Shown in pieces: positions 26,080-35,212 of a stretch of DNA of 64,000 nucleotides. This DNA comes from Allokutzneria sp. A3M-2-11 16. Its GTDB lineage: Bacteria > Actinomycetota > Actinomycetes > Mycobacteriales > Pseudonocardiaceae. Location of the stretch: assembly GCF_024213555.1 (NCBI RefSeq), contig NZ_JANAVO010000002.1, forward strand, positions 480,269 through 544,268. The letters run 5' to 3'. Position numbers and translations under genes: made by a program. The notes under the pieces were generated by a model. That model ran no database searches, was not told the origin of the DNA, and worked only from the letters and a program-made list of their open reading frames with translations. Position 1 is the first letter of the stretch; every line of letters begins with the position of its first letter.

Positions 26080-27455
26080 CGCGGTTCCCCTTCGTAGACG
26101 ACCCGGCCGCCGTCCAGCTCGACGACGCGGTCGAAGCGCTCCAGCCGGGTTTCATGCGTCACGACGACCGTGATCCGGCCTCGCCGCGCGGCGAGCACCG
26201 CGTCCAGCACGGCGTCGGCGAGTTCCTGGTCAAGTCCCTCGGTCGGCTCGTCCAGCAACAGCACCGGCGCGTCGGCCAGCAGGGCGCGAGCGAGCAGCAG
26301 GCGCTGCCGCTGTCCGCCGGAGAGCCCGTGACCGCCTTCTCCCACAACGGTTTCCAGGCCGTCCGGCAGCTCGTCGACGACGTCTCGCAGCGCGGCTTGC
26401 CGGAGTGCTTCGTGGAGCTGCGGTTCGGTCGCGTCCGGCTTGGCCAGCATGAGGTTGGCTCGGACCGAGGTCCGGAAGAGATGCGCGTCATGCGTAAGCG
26501 CCCGCGCTTCCGGATGTTCCTCGGCGAGGGTCGCGAGGAGCGTGGTCTTGCCCGCGCCGCTGGCTCCGATCACGGCCGTGGCGCCCGGTGCGAGCGTTGC
26601 GCGCACGTGTCGATTCTGTCCTTTGTGGACTTTCGCGTGGGGATGGTGTTGCTGCGCCGCGTCGACCAACGGCATGACTAGTTCGAAGGCTGCGAGGGTG
26701 GTGAACGCCAGCACGGCCGCGCTGATCTCGTTGTCTGTCGTTGAAAGTGCGGCTGCCGCGGTGAGTCCTTGGAGGAGTACGGCCGTCGCTTTGGCGATGC
26801 TGTCGATTTGTGCCGCACGTCGTTCCAGGCGATGCACGGCTTTGGTTTGCTGATCAGCTTTGGCCAGCGCCGCATCGGTGGCCCCGGCTGCGGCGAGCTC
26901 CCGTGCTCCGTCGACGAGATCGAGGCATCGGGCGATCAGTTCCGCGTGCGCGTCGGCCTTCCGCTTGCTCATGCGACGCGCTGCGAGTGCCGTTGCTCCG
27001 GGGATTGCTGTTGCGGCGATGGCGATTCCGGCCGCCACGACGGCTCCGGCTTCCGGTTGGACGAGGATGCACACCGTGATCGCCGCAGCAGCGGAGATGA
27101 GTGCGATCGTGACGGGAAACCGCACGCGCAGCAGGCGGTCCTGCGTGCTGTCGACGTCGGACACCATGCGCTTCAACGCATCGGCGTCACTGTCATCTTG
27201 GTGCACAAGGGACTCATATACTTCGACGCGGCGGTCAGCGACCTCGCGGAGTGCCACGTCGTGGCCGGTCAACCGCTCTGCATAGCGGAACACCCCGCGG
27301 AATATCGCGAAGCCCCGTACTGCCACGATTGCCAGTCCCAGAGCGGAGATCGGCGGTTGCTCGGCGGCGCGTGTGATCAACCAAGCCGCGGCCACCACGA
27401 GCCCCACGCCGCAGATCTCCCCTGCCACACCGGCGGCCACGGTCAGGCTCTTCAT
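26016..27455 (-). CDS. cydC: Thiol reductant ABC exporter subunit CydC
   Basis: Fused membrane/ATPase half-transporter of 479 residues, short for CydC (usually ~550). Six helices are followed by an NBD with Walker A GASGAGKT, signature LSGGQRQR, Walker B VLLLDEPT and switch His in VVVTHE. The stretch between Walker A and the Q-loop is compact and the Q-loop Gln is replaced (ALTHDAHLF). CydDC exports cysteine/glutathione-type thiols and haem-related reductant for bd oxidase assembly. The ATG at 27455 overlaps the cydD stop as ATGA. The C-terminal tail beyond GGRVVYEGEP is unusual and overlaps the next gene by 64 nt. Confidence 0.88.
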   Translation of the reverse strand: MKSLTVAAGVAGEICGVGLVVAAAWLITRAAEQPPISALGLAIVAVRGFAIFRGVFRYAERLTGHDVALREVADRRVEVYESLVHQDDSDADALKRMVSDVDSTQDRLLRVRFPVTIALISAAAAITVCILVQPEAGAVVAAGIAIAATAIPGATALAARRMSKRKADAHAELIARCLDLVDGARELAAAGATDAALAKADQQTKAVHRLERRAAQIDSIAKATAVLLQGLTAAAALSTTDNEISAAVLAFTTLAAFELVMPLVDAAQQHHPHAKVHKGQNRHVRATLAPGATAVIGASGAGKTTLLATLAEEHPEARALTHDAHLFRTSVRANLMLAKPDATEPQLHEALRQAALRDVVDELPDGLETVVGEGGHGLSGGQRQRLLLARALLADAPVLLLDEPTEGLDQELADAVLDAVLAARRGRITVVVTHETRLERFDRVVELDGGRVVYEGEPRCRNDPASCSSGCTSSPRSAG

Positions 27456-28972
27456 GTCCGCCCCTGGCTCAGGTAAACCGTCCGAGTCGCTAGCGCGCGG
27501 AGTGCCGGACGATGCGCGACGAGGATCGCCGTGCGGTCGCTGAGCAGGTTGGCGGCGCCGTCGACGATCGCGGACTCGCTGCGGGGATCAAGGCGCGCGG
27601 TGGGCTCGTCGAGCAGAACCACCGGTGCGTCACGGAGATAGGCCCTGGCCAACGCGATCCTCTGGCGCTGACCGGAGGACAGGCCGGTGCCGCGCTCGCC
27701 AAGGACCTTGTCGTAGTCGTCGATGAACTCGTCGGCGTTGGCCGCGCGGGCCGCTTCTTGGAGGGCGTTGTCGTCGATCTCCGGCAGGCCGAGGCGGAGG
27801 TTGTCGGCGATGCTCGTCGCGAACAGGTGCGGGCTCTGCGGTACCCAGGCCAGTTCGCGGCGCCAGCGGTCGAGGTCCAGGTCCGCGAGGTCGACGCCGT
27901 TCACCAGGACTCGGCCGCTGTCAGGTGCTACGAAGCCCAGGATCACGTGCAGCAGCGTGCTTTTCCCCGCTCCGCTCGGTCCGGCTACGGCGACGCGCTC
28001 GCCCGGTTCGATCACCAGGGACACGTGGTCCAGCGCGGGGCGGCTGCGGCCGGGATAGGTGAGGGTGACGTTCTCCAAGCGAATCTCGCCCAGCACCGCG
28101 GTTTTCCCAGTGCGACGCGGTTGTGGCTCGGCCAGGACGCGTTCGGCCTGCGCCAGCACGGCTTTTCCCTCGGCAGCCGCGTGGAAGCGAGTTCCCAAGG
28201 CGCGCAAAGGAAGGAAAGCTTCCGGAGTCAGCAGGAGAACGACAAGCGCCGTCTCCAACTCCATGCCGCCTTCGAGCAGGCGAAGGCCCACGGGCACCGC
28301 GACGAGGGCGACCGCCAGCGAGCACACAAGCTCCAGCACCAGGCCAGAAAGGAACGCGACGCGCAGCGCGCGCACGGTGAGGCGACGGTGCGTCTCGGCC
28401 ATCGTGCGGATGACACCCGCTTGGTGCTCGGTGCGCCGGAAGGTCCGGAGAGTGGGCAGGCCGACCATCACATCGCGGAAGTGGCCGCCGAGGTGGTTCA
28501 GCATCTCCCACTGCCGTTCGGTGACATCGCGCGTCCGCAGGCCGATCAACGCGCCGAACACCGGGATGAGCGGCAGCGTGACCAACACGATCACCATCGA
28601 CGTCAGGTCCGCGGAACCGAGGCGCACCAACATGATCAGCGGAATGACCGCTGCGGCGGTGATCTGCGGGACATAGCCGCCGAAGTACGGGTCCAGCGCG
28701 TCCAGGCCCTTGGTCAGCAGCGTCGCGAACTCTCCGCCCGATGGCCGGGAATGCGCGCGTCGAGCCAGCTTCACGCGCAGATCCGCCTTGATCCTGGCCG
28801 CACCGCGTTGGTTGTGCAGCGCGTACGCCCAACTCACCAAGGCGCGTCCGGCAACCGCCACGCACAGCCATGGCAGCACCGCCGGGTCAAGTCCCGCGAT
28901 CGCCCGCGCGAGGAACTCAGCTTGGAGAACGATCAGGATTCCTTGTGCGACAAGGAGAAGCACGCGGATCAC
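27452..28972 (-). CDS. cydD: Thiol reductant ABC exporter subunit CydD
   Basis: Half-transporter of about 506 residues. Five or six membrane helices are followed by a complete NBD: Walker A GPSGAGKST, Q-loop WVPQSPHLF, signature LSSGQRQR (Ser instead of the first Gly), Walker B VVLLDEPTA, and the switch His in VAHRPAL. It forms a heterodimer with CydC, coupled by the ATGA overlap. The start is the GTG at 28972, which overlaps the cydB stop. The gene order cydA-cydB-cydD-cydC is that of actinobacteria such as Mycobacterium. Confidence 0.92.
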   Translation of the reverse strand: MIRVLLLVAQGILIVLQAEFLARAIAGLDPAVLPWLCVAVAGRALVSWAYALHNQRGAARIKADLRVKLARRAHSRPSGGEFATLLTKGLDALDPYFGGYVPQITAAAVIPLIMLVRLGSADLTSMVIVLVTLPLIPVFGALIGLRTRDVTERQWEMLNHLGGHFRDVMVGLPTLRTFRRTEHQAGVIRTMAETHRRLTVRALRVAFLSGLVLELVCSLAVALVAVPVGLRLLEGGMELETALVVLLLTPEAFLPLRALGTRFHAAAEGKAVLAQAERVLAEPQPRRTGKTAVLGEIRLENVTLTYPGRSRPALDHVSLVIEPGERVAVAGPSGAGKSTLLHVILGFVAPDSGRVLVNGVDLADLDLDRWRRELAWVPQSPHLFATSIADNLRLGLPEIDDNALQEAARAANADEFIDDYDKVLGERGTGLSSGQRQRIALARAYLRDAPVVLLDEPTARLDPRSESAIVDGAANLLSDRTAILVAHRPALRALATRTVYLSQGRT

Positions 28973-29721
28973 AGGTACATCGGCCTTTCCACGCGATGGC
29001 GGAACAGGCGCCACAGCCAGACCTGCGCGAGCACGAGCACCGGCGTGATCACGGTCAGCACGGGGACGAGGAGCCTGAGCGTGGCGGGATCTGCCGCCGA
29101 ATCGACAAGGGGAAGGCGGAACCCGATCGCGAGGCACAGCAAGGTCATCACCGCCGCTGTCAACAAGAACGCGCGGAACTCGGTCAGTGGCCCCGACAGC
29201 CATGCCGCGCGCTCCCGCAACGGCCCGGACAGCCGCAGCGCGGCGAAAGCCAGGCCGTGCACCGCGAAGAGCAACGCTATGGCGACACCGATGATCGGGT
29301 TCGCGGTTCCGACGAGCAGGCTGGAGAACACCCATCCCCAGGCGAGCGCTGCCGTCCAGCTGCCGAGGGTGATCGCGGTGTCGCAGAGACCTTGCCAAGT
29401 CCGTCGTTCGATCTGGTGCCGCATCCACAGCCCGGCGTCGCGGGCCACCCACCCGAGCAGCAGTGCGACCACCGCGGGAAACTGGTCGGTGAGCAGTTTC
29501 CCTTCCAGGTCGGGGAATGCCCCGACGAGCACGCCCGCGGTGGCGACGAGCCAGACCTCGTTGCCGAGGAAGACGGGCGCGATCCCGGTGATCACCAGGC
29601 GGCGCTCCGCCGGGGTGCGGCCGAGGAACGGCAGCAGCATGCCGAGACCGATGTCCGCGCCGCCCAGGACGAAGTAGCCGATGGCGAAGAAGGCCAGCAG
29701 TCCGGCCGCGACGAGTTCCAT
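28969..29721 (-). CDS. cydB: Cytochrome bd oxidase subunit II
   Basis: Membrane protein of 250 residues, with helices starting ELVAAGLLAFFAIGYFVLGG, the well-known start of CydB. The conserved Asp/Gly surface (GGADIGLGMLLPFLGR), NEVWLV and FPDLEGKLLTDQFP segments are intact. At 250 residues it is far shorter than the usual ~330-380, so two or more helices are missing relative to full-length subunits. The C-terminus (FRHRVERPMYL) is directly followed by coupled cydD. Shortened CydB forms may be normal in this lineage; otherwise it is a deletion. It pairs with CydA to make the membrane-bound quinol oxidase. Confidence 0.88.
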   Translation of the reverse strand: MELVAAGLLAFFAIGYFVLGGADIGLGMLLPFLGRTPAERRLVITGIAPVFLGNEVWLVATAGVLVGAFPDLEGKLLTDQFPAVVALLLGWVARDAGLWMRHQIERRTWQGLCDTAITLGSWTAALAWGWVFSSLLVGTANPIIGVAIALLFAVHGLAFAALRLSGPLRERAAWLSGPLTEFRAFLLTAAVMTLLCLAIGFRLPLVDSAADPATLRLLVPVLTVITPVLVLAQVWLWRLFRHRVERPMYL

Positions 29722-29733
29722 GGTGCTGCGCTC

Positions 29734-31002
29734 CTAGTAGGTCGCCGTGGGCAACGGGGCTGGGTGGTACTCGGCGGCAGGCCGACCGAGCGCGACCGCG
29801 TCCGGTCCGCGCTTCGCTTGGCGGGCGAGAAGAATCGTGTTGATCACGATTAACAGTCCAAAGAGGACGGTGAAGGCGATGAGTGACGCGCGCATCTCGC
29901 CCGCCGACACCGGGGACACGGCGTCGGAGGTGCGCAGCAAGCCGTAGACCACCCAGGGCTGGCGGCCGACCTCGCGGTAGATCCAGCCGGAGATCATCGC
30001 GATGAACGGCAGCGGGATCGCCAGCACCAACGTCAAGTGCCACAACCGGAATCGCCGCACCACGCGCTTGGAGAAGGCCATCAGCACGCTGAACCAACCG
30101 AGGTTGAACAGGATGCCGAAGGTGATCAGCATGACCAGTCCGCCCGCTCGCGCCCAGTCCGCTGGAGGCAGGTAGTCGCCGGGGCCGAACCGCTCGACCA
30201 GCTCGGCGTTCACCTGTGCGAGCTGGCCCGTGTTTCCGCCGAGCAGCTTCGGTTTCATCGGCTGCGTCGTGGCGAGTTCGCCTAGCTGAATGCCACCGGT
30301 GATCGCCGACGCCAGAAGTGCGGGCGCGCCGGTGAACACACCGATGCGCAGAGAGCCGGTGAAGAACTCGGTGTCCCGGGTGCGGCGCAGCAGGTGGTAG
30401 GCGCTGACCCCGGCGAGGAAGAAGCCCGCGGTCACCAGCGCCCCGGTCAGCACGTGCCAGAACGCCATGATCGTGTTGGGGTTGCCGAGCACCGCCCCCA
30501 CGTCGGTCAGGCGCAGCGAGTCGCCGACGACCTCGTAGCCGACGGGGTTCTGGAGGAAACCGTTGGACACCAGGATCCAGTACGCCGAGGCGTAGGCGGT
30601 CAGCGTCACGACCCAGATCGCGGCGAGGTGCGCCCAGCGGTTGAGGCGGTCCCACCCGAAGATCCACAGGCCCAGGAACGTCGACTCGATGAAGAACGCG
30701 ACGAGCGTCTCCATCGCCAGCGAGGCCCCGAACACGTTGCCCGCGAAGTGGGTCAGGCCGCTCCAGCTCAGGCCGAACTGGAACTCCATCACCAGGCCGG
30801 TGACGATGCCCATGGCGTAGTTGGTGACGTAGAGCTGCCCCCAGAACCGCGTCATCCGCGTGCGCGTCGGCGTGGGGCTGAACGTGGCGCGCGTCTGCAA
30901 CACGGCCACCACCGTCGCGAGCCCGAGGGTCAGCGCGACGAACAGGAAGTGCGCGCCCGCGGTCAGTGCGAACTGGAGGCGGGCCAGATCCAGTGTCTCC
31001 AC
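29734..31002 (-). CDS. cydA: Cytochrome bd oxidase subunit I
   Basis: Subunit I of 422 residues, a normal length for actinobacteria lacking the long Q-loop. It begins METLDLARLQFALTAGAHFL with the haem-ligand His18. The second His ligand lies in NTIMAFWHVLTGAL and the Met in LVMEFQFGLSW / MISGW regions. GRQPWVVYG is the hallmark GRQPW sequence of the quinol site. It is the first cyd gene and carries haem b558, b595 and d. A NarL-type two-component system ends 108 bp upstream on the same strand and may control it. Confidence 0.95.
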   Translation of the reverse strand: METLDLARLQFALTAGAHFLFVALTLGLATVVAVLQTRATFSPTPTRTRMTRFWGQLYVTNYAMGIVTGLVMEFQFGLSWSGLTHFAGNVFGASLAMETLVAFFIESTFLGLWIFGWDRLNRWAHLAAIWVVTLTAYASAYWILVSNGFLQNPVGYEVVGDSLRLTDVGAVLGNPNTIMAFWHVLTGALVTAGFFLAGVSAYHLLRRTRDTEFFTGSLRIGVFTGAPALLASAITGGIQLGELATTQPMKPKLLGGNTGQLAQVNAELVERFGPGDYLPPADWARAGGLVMLITFGILFNLGWFSVLMAFSKRVVRRFRLWHLTLVLAIPLPFIAMISGWIYREVGRQPWVVYGLLRTSDAVSPVSAGEMRASLIAFTVLFGLLIVINTILLARQAKRGPDAVALGRPAAEYHPAPLPTATY

Positions 31003-31110
31003 GCGGTAAATCGTGCTGCGGAAACGACTTCCGGTCGTCCGGCCACGGCGGACACCCGGTCTACCGCGCTGGTTGTCCCCTAGGGGGCTCCCCGTACTAC
31101 CGGAGTTGCG

Positions 31111-31779
31111 TCAGCCCAGCCAACCCGGAGTGATCATGCCCGACTCGTAGGCCAGCACCACCAGCTGCGCCCGGTCGCGGACGGCCAGTTTCGTCATGAT
31201 CCGGCTGACGTGGGTCTTGGCGGTGGCCGGGCTCAGCACCAGGCGCGCGGCGATCTCGTCGTTGGACAGGCCCGCCGCGACCAAGGTCATCACCTCGCGC
31301 TCGCGGTCGGTCAGCGCGTCCAGGCGGGGGTTCGGCGCGGGCTTGGCGACCCGCGCGGCGAACTCGGCGATCAACCTGCGCGTCACCGCGGGCGCGAGCA
31401 GCGCGTCCCCTCTGGCCACCACGCGCACGCCGTGGATCAGCTCGGTCGGTTCGGTGTCCTTGACCAGGAACCCGCTCGCCCCGGCCCGCAAAGCGCCGTA
31501 CACGTAGTCGTCCAGGTCGAAGGTGGTCAGGATGATCACCTTGGCGGGCTCCTCGTCGGACTCCGAGGCGACGATGCGGCGCGTGGCTTCGAGGCCGTCC
31601 AGCTCCGGCATCCGGATGTCCATCAGCACCACGTCCGGCGCCAGCTCGCGAGTCATCCGCACCGCCGCAGCCCCGTTCGCCGCCTCACCGACCACAGTGA
31701 TGTCCGGCTCGCCCTCCAGGATCGACCGGAACCCCGCGCGCACCAGGGTCTGGTCATCGGCAAGCAACACCCGGATCAT
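31111..31779 (-). CDS. NarL/FixJ-type response regulator
   Basis: Protein of 222 residues. The receiver domain (1-120) has acidic pocket DD near residue 9, the phosphorylatable Asp in DVVLMDIRMPELDG (about 54) and Lys in FLVKDTEP. The LuxR-type helix-turn-helix is at the C-terminus: LTDREREVMTLVAAGLSNDE then IAARLVLSPATAKTHVSRI. The ATG at 31779 overlaps the stop of the histidine kinase as ATGA, so the pair is coupled. It lies just upstream of cydABDC in the same direction. A role in redox- or oxygen-responsive control of bd oxidase is inferred from position only. Confidence 0.92.
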   Translation of the reverse strand: MIRVLLADDQTLVRAGFRSILEGEPDITVVGEAANGAAAVRMTRELAPDVVLMDIRMPELDGLEATRRIVASESDEEPAKVIILTTFDLDDYVYGALRAGASGFLVKDTEPTELIHGVRVVARGDALLAPAVTRRLIAEFAARVAKPAPNPRLDALTDREREVMTLVAAGLSNDEIAARLVLSPATAKTHVSRIMTKLAVRDRAQLVVLAYESGMITPGWLG

Positions 31780-32939
31780 GCGCTCTCCCCTGTCGGAAGC
31801 GTTGCGGTGACAAGGAATCCGCCCGTCACGGGCCGCGCGCTGAACTCACCGCCGAGCGTTCGGGCGCGTTCATCCATACCGTGAATGCCGTTGCCCGGTG
31901 TCACCAGTCCCCCTGTCAACGGTCCCCCTGTGCCGTCGTCCTCGATCTCCACGCACACAACGTCATCGCCGTAGTGCACCCGCACGGTCGCCACGCGCGC
32001 GTTCGCGTGCCGCGCCACGTTGGTCAGGGCCTCCTGCACGATCCGATACGCCGCCAGATCGACCTGCGGTGACACCGGCCGCTCCCCGTCCATCTCCACG
32101 CTCACCCGGAGGCCGCTTCCCTCCGCGTGCTCGGCCAGCTCGTCGAGCCGTGCCAATCCGGGTGCGGGCGCGGTCGGCGCCTCTTCGTCGACCTGACGCA
32201 GGACGCCGAGTGTGGTGCGCAGTTCGCGGAGCCCTTCCTTGCTGGCCTGCTTGATCGCTTCGAGCGCCTTGGTTGACTGCGCGGGATCTCCACCGTGCAG
32301 CGCGGCACTGGCCTGCACGTGGATCATCGACAGGTTGTGGCCGAGCGCGTCGTGCAGTTCCCTTGCGATGCGCAGGCGCTCCTCCGTCGCCCGTCTGCGC
32401 GCCTCTTCCTCCCGGGTCCGCTCCGCCTCGGCCGCGCGCTGCTCGGTCGCGGCCAAGTACGCCTGGCGGTTGCGCTTCACCCCGCCGACCGCGATCACCG
32501 CGATGAGCCAGCCCACCAGCATGAACAACGCGATGTTGTTGACGTGCCGCGTTGGCGAGCGCAGTTCTCCGTAGCTCACCGCGAGCATTGTCACGACGGC
32601 GACAATCACCGACACCGTCACGTACCCCTCGGCGGCCGTCGTGTACAACGCGATCACGAAGGTCACCAGCAACGGACTGCTTGAGGTGGTGGACACGTAG
32701 AACACGCCCGACACCACCAACGTCAGCAGCACGACCACCACCGGGTGCCGCCTGCGGAACCACATCGCCGCGCAGCCGATCACCACCAGCACCCAGCCCA
32801 GCGGCCCGGGACCGGGGTCGTCCCGGACGACGATCTGCGCTCCCGCCGTTCCGCCGATCACGATCAGCGCGACACCACCGGTGACGGCGATGTCGGCGGC
32901 CCGGCCGCGAAGCGGCCAGACGGAGCGTTGTTCGGCCAT
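31776..32939 (-). CDS. Membrane sensor histidine kinase (HisKA_3 type)
   Basis: Protein of about 387 residues. The membrane part (~15-150) has four to six helices with no large extracellular loop, so sensing is likely within the membrane. A coiled linker rich in Arg and Glu (REEEARRRATEERLRIAREL) leads to the H-box ELHDALGHNLSM (His about 198). A HATPase domain follows with N-box QEALTNVARHA and G-box EIEDDGTGG, GNGIHGMDER. This class pairs with NarL-type regulators, and its partner is coupled downstream. The start is uncertain (32939 or 32951); neither has a clear ribosome site. Confidence 0.9.
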   Translation of the reverse strand: MAEQRSVWPLRGRAADIAVTGGVALIVIGGTAGAQIVVRDDPGPGPLGWVLVVIGCAAMWFRRRHPVVVVLLTLVVSGVFYVSTTSSSPLLVTFVIALYTTAAEGYVTVSVIVAVVTMLAVSYGELRSPTRHVNNIALFMLVGWLIAVIAVGGVKRNRQAYLAATEQRAAEAERTREEEARRRATEERLRIARELHDALGHNLSMIHVQASAALHGGDPAQSTKALEAIKQASKEGLRELRTTLGVLRQVDEEAPTAPAPGLARLDELAEHAEGSGLRVSVEMDGERPVSPQVDLAAYRIVQEALTNVARHANARVATVRVHYGDDVVCVEIEDDGTGGPLTGGLVTPGNGIHGMDERARTLGGEFSARPVTGGFLVTATLPTGESA

Positions 32940-32961
32940 GGGGCGCAGCATAAGGCGGCGG

Positions 32962-34269
32962 CTACAACCCGAGCAGGACGTCGAACTGGCTGATCGACAG
33001 CACCAGGATCGCGCCGAGCAGCACCGTGCCGAGCGCGGGCGCCACCCGCTGCGACCACCAGTGCTCCCGCGGTCGCTTCACGAAGAAGACGGTGATCGCC
33101 AGCGAGGTGACCGTCAGCAGCAGGATCACGCCGAGCGACCCCACGTTGGTCAACCAGGTGAACAGCGTGGTGATCGGGTCCATCCCGGTGAGCGCGAACC
33201 CGCCGACCACGAGCAGCGCCAGGCCGCTCTGGGTCAGCGAGCCGACGTGGGGCGAGCCGTGGCGCGGGTGCGTCCCACCCAACGCGCGCGGCAGGGTTCC
33301 CTTGCGCCCCATGGCGAGGAAGTACCGCGCCACCACGTTGTGGAAGGACAGCAGGGCGGCGAACAGGCTCGTCACGTAGAAGATCCGGGTCAGGTCGACG
33401 AACCACGTGCCGACGCTGAGGTCGGCCAGCACGAAGAACAGCTCCGGCCCGTGCTCCGCCGAGGCACCGATCAGGCCGTCCACCCCGGTGCCCGCCGCGA
33501 ACGCCCACGCGGTGACGGCGTAGCCGACGCCGATGAACGCGACGGAGATGTAGGTCGCCCGTGCGACGGTGCGCCTCGGGTCGCGGCACTCCTCTCCGTA
33601 GATCGCCGCCGACTCGAAGCCGACGAAGCTGCCCATCATGAAGCACAGCGCCGCGCCCGCCGCACCGGTCGCCACCGCGGCCGGGCTCAGCACCTGGGCC
33701 GACTCGATCGCGCCACCGCCGAGTTCGGCCACGTCGAAGACGATCACCGCGACCGTCTCCACGACCAGCAGCACCGCGAGCACCCGGGCGTTGAGGTCCA
33801 CCCGCAGGTAGCCGAGCACCGCGACGAGCGCCATCGCCACCAGGGCGCACCCCCACCACGGCACCGTCCAGCCGAGCTGCGCGGCGAGCAGTCCGGACGC
33901 CGCGACCCCGAACAGGCCGTAGAGGCTGACCTGCATCGAGTTGTAGGCGATCAGCGCCACCGTCGCCGCGCCCGTGCCCGCGCGAGCGCCGAGCCCTTCG
34001 GCGACGTAGGCGGAGAACGCGCCCGCGTCGACGATGTGCCTGCTCATCGCCGCGTACCCGGCCGAGAACACCGCGAGCACGGCCGCCAGCACCAGGTAGA
34101 GCACGGGCAGGCCGAGCACCGCGGTGGCCGCGTACACCTGCGGGACGCCGCCCGCCGCCACGGTGAGCGGGGCGGACGCGGCCACCACGAAGAACACCAG
34201 GTCCGCGATGCCGAGCGGACGCCGGTTCGCCTTGTTTTCCTTGCCGGATAAGGGAACCGGAGCACTCAC
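32962..34269 (-). CDS. APC-family amino-acid permease
   Basis: Membrane transporter of about 435 residues with 11-12 helices. The N-terminal signature ADLVFFVVAASAPLTVAAGG is that of the AAT/APC superfamily, with the glycine-rich break in helix 1. MMGSFVGFESAAIYGEECRD contains the conserved GFES element of helix 6. The GTG start at 34269 overlaps the sulfurtransferase stop as GTGA; an earlier in-frame start would be internal to that gene. The substrate is not defined. Coupling with a sulfurtransferase raises the possibility of a sulfur-containing amino acid. Confidence 0.88.
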   Translation of the reverse strand: MSAPVPLSGKENKANRRPLGIADLVFFVVAASAPLTVAAGGVPQVYAATAVLGLPVLYLVLAAVLAVFSAGYAAMSRHIVDAGAFSAYVAEGLGARAGTGAATVALIAYNSMQVSLYGLFGVAASGLLAAQLGWTVPWWGCALVAMALVAVLGYLRVDLNARVLAVLLVVETVAVIVFDVAELGGGAIESAQVLSPAAVATGAAGAALCFMMGSFVGFESAAIYGEECRDPRRTVARATYISVAFIGVGYAVTAWAFAAGTGVDGLIGASAEHGPELFFVLADLSVGTWFVDLTRIFYVTSLFAALLSFHNVVARYFLAMGRKGTLPRALGGTHPRHGSPHVGSLTQSGLALLVVGGFALTGMDPITTLFTWLTNVGSLGVILLLTVTSLAITVFFVKRPREHWWSQRVAPALGTVLLGAILVLSISQFDVLLGL

Positions 34270-35126
34270 GGGTTCGGCCCGGTGGCCACGGGCCGCTCCG
34301 GGTCGGTGCACCAGTGCGACCAGGAGCCCGCGTACAGCGCCGCCGGGCGCTCCTGGCTGGTCAGCCGCGCGACCTCCAGTGCGAGCACCACCGAGGAGGC
34401 CGTCACGCCCGAGCCGCAGTACGCGCCCACCGGCTCACCCGGCCGCACGCCCAGCTCGGAGAACCGCTGCGCGAGCTGGCTGGTGGACAGCCACCGGCCG
34501 TCCTCGCCCAGGTGCCGGGAGAACGGCGCGTTGCGGGCGCCCGGCACGTGCCCGGCCGCGGGGTCGATGGGCTCGACCTCGCCCCGGTAGCGCTCCGGCG
34601 CCCGGGCGTCGAGCAGCGTCCCGGCCGTGGCCAGCTTCGCCGCCTGCTCCGCGTCGAGCACCGGCATGGAGCCGGGCTTGACCACGAAGTCACCCGGAAC
34701 GGGGACGGTCACCTCGGTGGTGACCGGCCGCTCCTCCGCCGTCCAGGCCGCGAACCCGCCGTCGAGCACCGCGGCACGCCGGTGCCCAGCCCACCGCAGC
34801 AGCCACCACGCGCGCGCGGCCACCGAACCGTCACCGGCGTCGTAGGCCACCACGTCGCGGTCTGCGGTGACGCCCGCCGCGCGCAGCACGGTCTGGAGCG
34901 CTTCGGGCTCCGGCAGGGGATGCCGTCCACCCGCGCCCGGTTCCGCGGCCAGTTCACGGTCGAGGTCGACGAAGACCGCGCCGGGCAGGTGACCCCGGTC
35001 GTAGTCTTCGCGTCCCGGCGGGCCGACGAGGCGCCAGCGGACATCCAGGACGACGGGGCCGGGCTCGGCGGCGTACGCCTCGGCGAGCTGGGCAGCTGTG
35101 ATCAAGGGCGACACGCGCCCATACTG
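34266..35126 (-). CDS. Two-domain rhodanese-type sulfurtransferase (SseA-like)
   Basis: Protein of about 286 residues with tandem rhodanese folds. The inactive first domain (VVLDVRWRLVGPPGREDYDR) is followed by the active one with Cys in AYCGSGVTAS; the CGSGVTA loop is the form found in 3-mercaptopyruvate sulfurtransferases. The residues DARAPERYRGEVEPID match the substrate-facing side. The GTG at 35126 is preferred (GAGG 5 nt upstream). The frame is open to 35189, and other GTG codons occur at 35132 and 35111. The gene is divergent to ideR and is followed by a coupled permease. Confidence 0.9.
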   Translation of the reverse strand, partial: QYGRVSPLITAAQLAEAYAAEPGPVVLDVRWRLVGPPGREDYDRGHLPGAVFVDLDRELAAEPGAGGRHPLPEPEALQTVLRAAGVTADRDVVAYDAGDGSVAARAWWLLRWAGHRRAAVLDGGFAAWTAEERPVTTEVTVPVPGDFVVKPGSMPVLDAEQAAKLATAGTLLDARAPERYRGEVEPIDPAAGHVPGARNAPFSRHLGEDGRWLSTSQLAQRFSELGVRPGEPVGAYCGSGVTASSVVLALEVARLTSQERPAALYAGSWSHWCTDPERPVATGPNP

Positions 35127-35212
35127 CACGCTCACCTCGGGTGGGCGCAGCAGCCGCCCACGTTCGATGTCGGCCACTAGGACTAACATCGACGGTGACG
35201 AAGGGGAGCGGT

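Noticed and set aside
27452-30667. 1071-codon frame extending cydD upstream through cydB and cydA
   Set aside because: The upstream part is antiframe to well-defined cydB and cydA; cydD starts at 28972 with a GTGA overlap.
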